DNA from: Siphonodentalium dalli
Taxonomy: Eukaryota; Mollusca; Scaphopoda; Gadilida; Siphonodentaliidae
Assembly: GCA_032622095.1 (NCBI GenBank)
Contig: CP136065.1
Coordinates: forward strand, 59,329,094-59,393,093
DNA length: 64,000 nucleotides
Direction: 5' to 3'
The position numbers and the translations under genes are program-made. The first letter of the stretch is position 1, and each line of letters starts with the position of its first letter. Shown here piece by piece: positions 63,301 through 64,000 of this stretch. The notes beneath the pieces were generated by a model. The model was given only the letters and a program-made list of their open reading frames with translations. It had not been told where the DNA came from and did not search any database.

Positions 63301-63724
63301 AGTACAGAAAGGGTTAAATGGAAAGCTTTTAACCCTTTCATGACGGGAGCTGAGCTGGTGCAGCATTAAAGAGCCTGTGCCAGTACATTCTCATATATAT
63401 GCGAGTCTCCCATAGGGAGCCTTGCATGTATAAGAGAATGCACTGGCATACAAGATCAAGATAAATATTGTTAGGTCAATATATTCTCTTATTTAAGCAT
63501 ATAGGGAGCCTTGCATATATAAAGGAATGCATTGGCACAGGGTTTCCGCAAAATTTCAGGAAGCTCCAGTCATGAAAGGGTTAATTGAAGATTACTGATG
63601 ACTACATTTTGCAAAGGTAGGGAATGTCGTCCTTCCGACTTTGGAAACTTGCCTTTATTATGTCGAAGACCAGAGATGCGATGAACATTTCATCTAATTT
63701 CAGCTCTTCATTCTCTAAAATATC
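47973..63724 (-). CDS. Membrane guanylate cyclase, NPR-like, C-terminal half (9 exons, 5' end outside window)
   Basis: Seen: exons in transcript order 63724-63653, 61928-61766, 59084-58935, 57050-56861, 55842-55702, 51898-51775, 50486-50144, 48898-48807, 48341-47973; 1644 nt, 547 codons plus TAG, all in phase. Visible domains: rear part of the kinase homology domain (residues 1 to about 190), coiled-coil dimerisation helix (about 205-250), class III cyclase domain (about 255-440), C-terminal tail (about 440-547). Known of the family: these single-pass receptors convert GTP to cGMP when an extracellular ligand is bound. The Glu of [10 protein letters not shown] and the Cys of MPRYCLFGD specify guanine, so it is a guanylate rather than adenylate cyclase. 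The pseudokinase lacks the HRD aspartate. Ligand-binding and membrane parts lie past position 64000, so the receptor subtype cannot be told. Two introns appear to use GC donors. Confidence 0.95.
48500..48700 (-). repeat. Dispersed repeat, reverse of 4730-5045
   Basis: GGCCATAACTCTTGTGAAAA, AAGTTATCATCCGGAAAC. In the cyclase gene intron 48342-48806. Confidence 0.5.
48807..48898 (-). CDS. Guanylate cyclase exon: end of cyclase domain
   Basis: Reads [20 protein letters not shown] and [11 protein letters not shown]. It is followed by GCAAGT (48806-48801). Joining at this GC donor gives [12 protein letters not shown], the family's conserved MKGKG. A GT six bases further on would also keep frame but would insert Ala-Ser into the motif, so it is less likely. 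Confidence 0.9.
49211..49451. mobile_element. TTAA element, family B, short form
   Basis: TTAACCCTTTGAGTGCCAGG / CCTGGCACTCAAAGGGTTAA. Nearly identical to 27680-27920. Confidence 0.9.
49688..49880. mobile_element. Long hairpin TTAA element, family D
   Basis: TTAACCCTTTCAGTGCCAAG at the left, then arms of about 80 bp starting CAACCCATATTTCCTTGATA. The right terminus after ATGGGTTGATACAAAAAT is lost. Confidence 0.85.
50144..50486 (-). CDS. Guanylate cyclase exon: cyclase catalytic core
   Basis: Reads [56 protein letters not shown] and [19 protein letters not shown]. It holds the guanine-binding Glu and Cys, the second metal Asp (GDAY), and the Asn and Arg of NTSSR that stabilise the transition state. 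All key residues are present, so the enzyme should be active. The donor is GTAAGT. Confidence 0.97.
50526..50765. mobile_element. Full palindromic CAGTAATG element (family F)
   Basis: TACAGTAATGCCCTAAATAA to a complementary arm ending GGGCATTACT; the AGCTTTCCGATGAATGGCAA segment is repeated near the centre. Starts 40 bp from a cyclase exon. Confidence 0.88.
51091..51435. mobile_element. hAT-type MITE, family E, with 8-bp duplication GATGCAAT
   Basis: CAATCCTGAGTTTAGTGTGT and ACACTAAACTCAGGCTTG are inverted; GATGCAAT flanks both ends (51083-51090, 51436-51443). Confidence 0.9.
51775..51898 (-). CDS. Guanylate cyclase exon: start of cyclase domain, first metal Asp
   Basis: Reads [20 protein letters not shown] then [20 protein letters not shown]; the Asp of FSDI binds the catalytic metal ions. 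The donor is GTAAAT. The upstream intron (51899-55701) is bare from 51900 to about 54070, then has TTAA, hAT-type and palindromic elements. Confidence 0.95.
54070..54418. mobile_element. TTAA element with CGACATATATGTCG palindromes
   Basis: TTAACCCTTTGGAGAG at the left and CACCAAAGGATTAA at the right are inverted. ACGACATATATGTCGTTCTA occurs twice near the right end, and ACGTCATATACATGACGTCA near the left. Confidence 0.75.
54622..54875. mobile_element. hAT-type MITE, family E
   Basis: The ends CAAGCCTTGAAATAGTGAGC are perfectly inverted; two hairpins within. The flanking 8-mers (CTGCGCTA, ACCAACAG) do not match. Confidence 0.85.
54890..55060 (+). repeat. Dispersed repeat, also at 45640-45800
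   Basis: GGAAAATATCATCCAATAGA, TCCCATCGGTTTCATAACTC and ATTATAGTCCATATATATGT match the other copy with many differences. Confidence 0.5.
55188..55603. mobile_element. CAGTAATG element (family F) split by a TTAA element
   Basis: TACAGTAATGCCCTAAATAA and AACTCC lead to a TTAA where a family B element is inserted; then CCACAGTAGTATTATG resumes and the right arm ends GGGCATTATTGTA. Its edge is 98 bp from a cyclase exon. Confidence 0.88.
55217..55448. mobile_element. TTAA element, family B, inserted in a family F element
   Basis: TTAACCCTTTGAGTGCCAGG to CCTGGCACTCAAAGGGTTAA. Intact family F copies read CTCCTTAACCACAG at this point, so a single TTAA has become two. Confidence 0.93.
55702..55842 (-). 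CDS. Guanylate cyclase exon: dimerisation helix
   Basis: Reads [20 protein letters not shown], then [20 protein letters not shown] and QMLPR. This is the signalling helix that transmits ligand binding to the cyclase domain. The upstream intron (55843-56860) holds one TTAA element at 56277-56532. Confidence 0.95.
56277..56532. mobile_element. TTAA element, family C, reversed
   Basis: TTAACCCTTTCTATACTAAA followed by TGGATTCTCCCATTCAG; right side TTTTTAGTATAGAAAG. The right TTAA has decayed. Confidence 0.82.
56861..57050 (-). CDS. Guanylate cyclase exon: end of kinase homology domain
   Basis: Reads [20 protein letters not shown], then [20 protein letters not shown], the usual CW.E.P..RP.F ending of kinase folds. 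The donor is GTAAGT; the exon ends in phase 2. A CAGTAATG palindrome starts 17 bp upstream of its acceptor side (57067). Confidence 0.95.
57067..57275. mobile_element. Palindromic CAGTAATG element (family F) near a splice acceptor
   Basis: TACAGTAATGCCCTAAATAA to TTTAGGGCATTACTGTA with one small deletion in the right arm. It starts 17 bp from a cyclase exon, on the acceptor side. Confidence 0.88.
57589..57762. mobile_element. CAGTAATG element (family F), right arm shortened
   Basis: TACAGTAATGTACTAAATAA at the left; the right arm stops at ATTTCCGTCTAAATCCTG, then CAGGCATTACTGTA. Confidence 0.85.
58031..58540 (+). mobile_element. 510-bp element with terminal hairpin, first copy of an inverted pair
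   Basis: A 150-bp hairpin (58031-58184) with GTCATGTGGACTGTTTTTAT and GTAAAACCCAAAGGGTTTTA at its tip, then a CpG-richer body with GTGGGCGCCGACCAATC. The reverse copy is at 62545-63045. Confidence 0.82.
58935..59084 (-). CDS. Guanylate cyclase exon: kinase homology domain, APE region
   Basis: Reads [20 protein letters not shown] and [20 protein letters not shown], the conserved C-lobe of the pseudokinase. The upstream intron (59085-61765) holds a fold-back repeat, TTAA elements and a SINE. Confidence 0.95.
59290..59420 (+). repeat. GC-rich GGACCGGACC segment
   Basis: Contains GTGGACCGGACCGCTTTGG, CGGACCGGAATGGCCGGGAC and GTGGACCGGACAACC: an irregular repetition of GGACCGGA. No partner copy seen. 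Confidence 0.5.
59925..59938 (+). repeat. Run of 14 C
   Basis: Fourteen consecutive C after CCAA. Confidence 0.9.
59993..60410. repeat. Fold-back element with long hairpin and CAACAGTTCG iterations
   Basis: Arms of about 87 bp (AAGCAATTATTTCAAGTGTC ... and complement) meet at GGCCTTCGGCC (60079-60089). After it, CAACAGTTCG-type units occur five times at irregular spacing to 60322, and TTACCCAATA (60174) pairs with TATTGGGTAA (60396). Confidence 0.8.
60689..60926. mobile_element. TTAA element, family C
   Basis: TTAACCCTTTCTATACTAAA at the left, CATTCAGTATAGAAAGGATT at the right. Confidence 0.85.
61140..61420 (-). mobile_element. tRNA-derived SINE
   Basis: On the - strand: CGGTGGCTCAGTTGGTTATG (box A region), GTGTTCAAATCTGC (box B), then a body ending CCACCGCTAAAACTGGCAAT and CGACATTAAACCCTAA. 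The 3' part matches the SINE at 42217. Lies in a cyclase gene intron. Confidence 0.82.
61487..61735. mobile_element. TTAA element, family C, right end decayed
   Basis: TTAACCCTTTCTTTACTAAA then an inner hairpin around AAGTTCAACAGGCCATTTAT; ends near GGGAGAATCATTTCAATA. Confidence 0.78.
61766..61928 (-). CDS. Guanylate cyclase exon: kinase homology domain catalytic-loop and DFG region
   Basis: Reads [20 protein letters not shown] and [19 protein letters not shown]. The loop is HGRLKSSK in place of HRDLKxxN, so the catalytic Asp is absent as in all receptor cyclases, while DFG is kept. The donor is GTGAGT. The upstream intron (61929-63652) holds an inverted repeat copy and two TTAA elements. 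Confidence 0.94.
62127..62290. repeat. Fold-back repeat, second copy of 32675-32990
   Basis: AATAACTGTTGTTTGGATTA pairs with TAATCGAAACAAGAGTTATT; the centre is CAACGCGCTTTGCGCATTA. Confidence 0.6.
62545..63045 (-). mobile_element. Second, inverted copy of the 510-bp hairpin element
   Basis: Reverse complement of 58031-58540 with moderate divergence; hairpin at 62886-63045. About 4 kb separates the copies. Confidence 0.82.
63141..63317. mobile_element. TTAA element, family C, internally deleted
   Basis: TTTACTAAATACTCATTGAT at the left, AGTACAGAAAGGGTTAA at the right. Confidence 0.75.
63329..63584. mobile_element. TTAA element, family A
   Basis: TTAACCCTTTCATGACGGGA and CTCCAGTCATGAAAGGGTTA; two hairpin cores. 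Ends 69 bp from a cyclase exon. Confidence 0.87.
63653..63724 (-). CDS. Guanylate cyclase exon: kinase homology domain
   Basis: Encodes [14 protein letters not shown] and SLVFDIIK, matching the pseudokinase segment before GMIFLH in NPR-type receptors. It ends AAG and is followed by GCAAGT (63652-63647), so the donor is GC rather than GT; the next exon begins with the Gly codon that the family requires. Sequence 63725-64000 upstream is intron, with a small hAT-type element. Confidence 0.9.
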
Positions 63725-63818
63725 CTGGAAATAAAAACATCATATATATTGAATATCCATATAGTTTACTAAATGCATTACATATTTCATTTAACAGGGC
63801 TGAGAAGACAAGTCTAAT

Positions 63819-63942
63819 CAGGGATGCTGGAGAAGGGGAGCATGCACCCTTTGCAATGACCCAGGGGAGTCCAATGGGTACCCGAAAAATGCCCTCCTGA
63901 CTGGTTTGCCCCCCTTGCCCTTTGGTGCTTCCGGCATCCCTG
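63819..63942. mobile_element. Short hAT-type MITE with 8-bp duplication AGTCTAAT
   Basis: CAGGGATGCTGGAGAAGGG at the left, TTCCGGCATCCCTG at the right; AGTCTAAT on both sides (63811-63818, 63943-63950). Only 124 bp. Confidence 0.85.
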
Positions 63943-64000
63943 AGTCTAATGTCTATAGTCCTTTCAATAGCTGCAAATGTGTCCCATGTATGATTTGACT

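Overview
The window is animal nuclear DNA. It is AT-rich, its genes are split into small exons with GT-AG (and two GC-AG) introns, and introns and intergenic DNA are full of short nonautonomous DNA transposons, fold-back repeats and SINEs. Both proteins have vertebrate relatives, but the introns and repeats do not look vertebrate. The repeat style (fold-back elements, CAGAC-rich tails, tRNA-derived SINEs) suits a marine invertebrate, possibly a mollusc; that is an inference at low confidence.

Two genes converge tail to tail. On the + strand, 25 exons (132 to 36793) encode the last 1563 residues of a HERC2-type giant HECT E3 ubiquitin ligase: the end of the second RCC1-like propeller, a long linker, the third RCC1-like propeller (exons 11 to 18) and the complete HECT domain (about exons 19 to 25) with its catalytic cysteine codon at 36575-36577. 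All 25 junctions keep frame and the exon lengths sum to a multiple of three. On the - strand, nine exons (63724 down to 47973) encode the last 547 residues of a membrane guanylate cyclase of the natriuretic-peptide-receptor type: the rear part of the pseudokinase (kinase homology) domain, the dimerisation helix, the complete cyclase domain and an unusual C-terminal tail of roughly 100 residues. Its extracellular and transmembrane parts lie beyond the right edge. The two genes are not functionally linked by anything seen here. The 11.2 kb between their stop codons holds repeats only.

The most striking content is transposon structure. (1) A palindromic CAGTAATG element with TA ends lies within 100 bp of an exon in 8 of 11 copies, and in two HERC2 introns its terminal TA is the T and A of the 5' splice site. 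(2) About twenty elements share TTAACCCTTT ends (the piggyBac signature) but have unrelated interiors; one carries a 1.25 kb minisatellite of 20-bp units. Two TTAA insertions can be proven because the unoccupied site is present elsewhere in the window. (3) Several hAT-type elements have perfect 8-bp target duplications. (4) Remnants of pogo/Tigger transposases are present. (5) Two introns of the cyclase gene appear to use GC donors.
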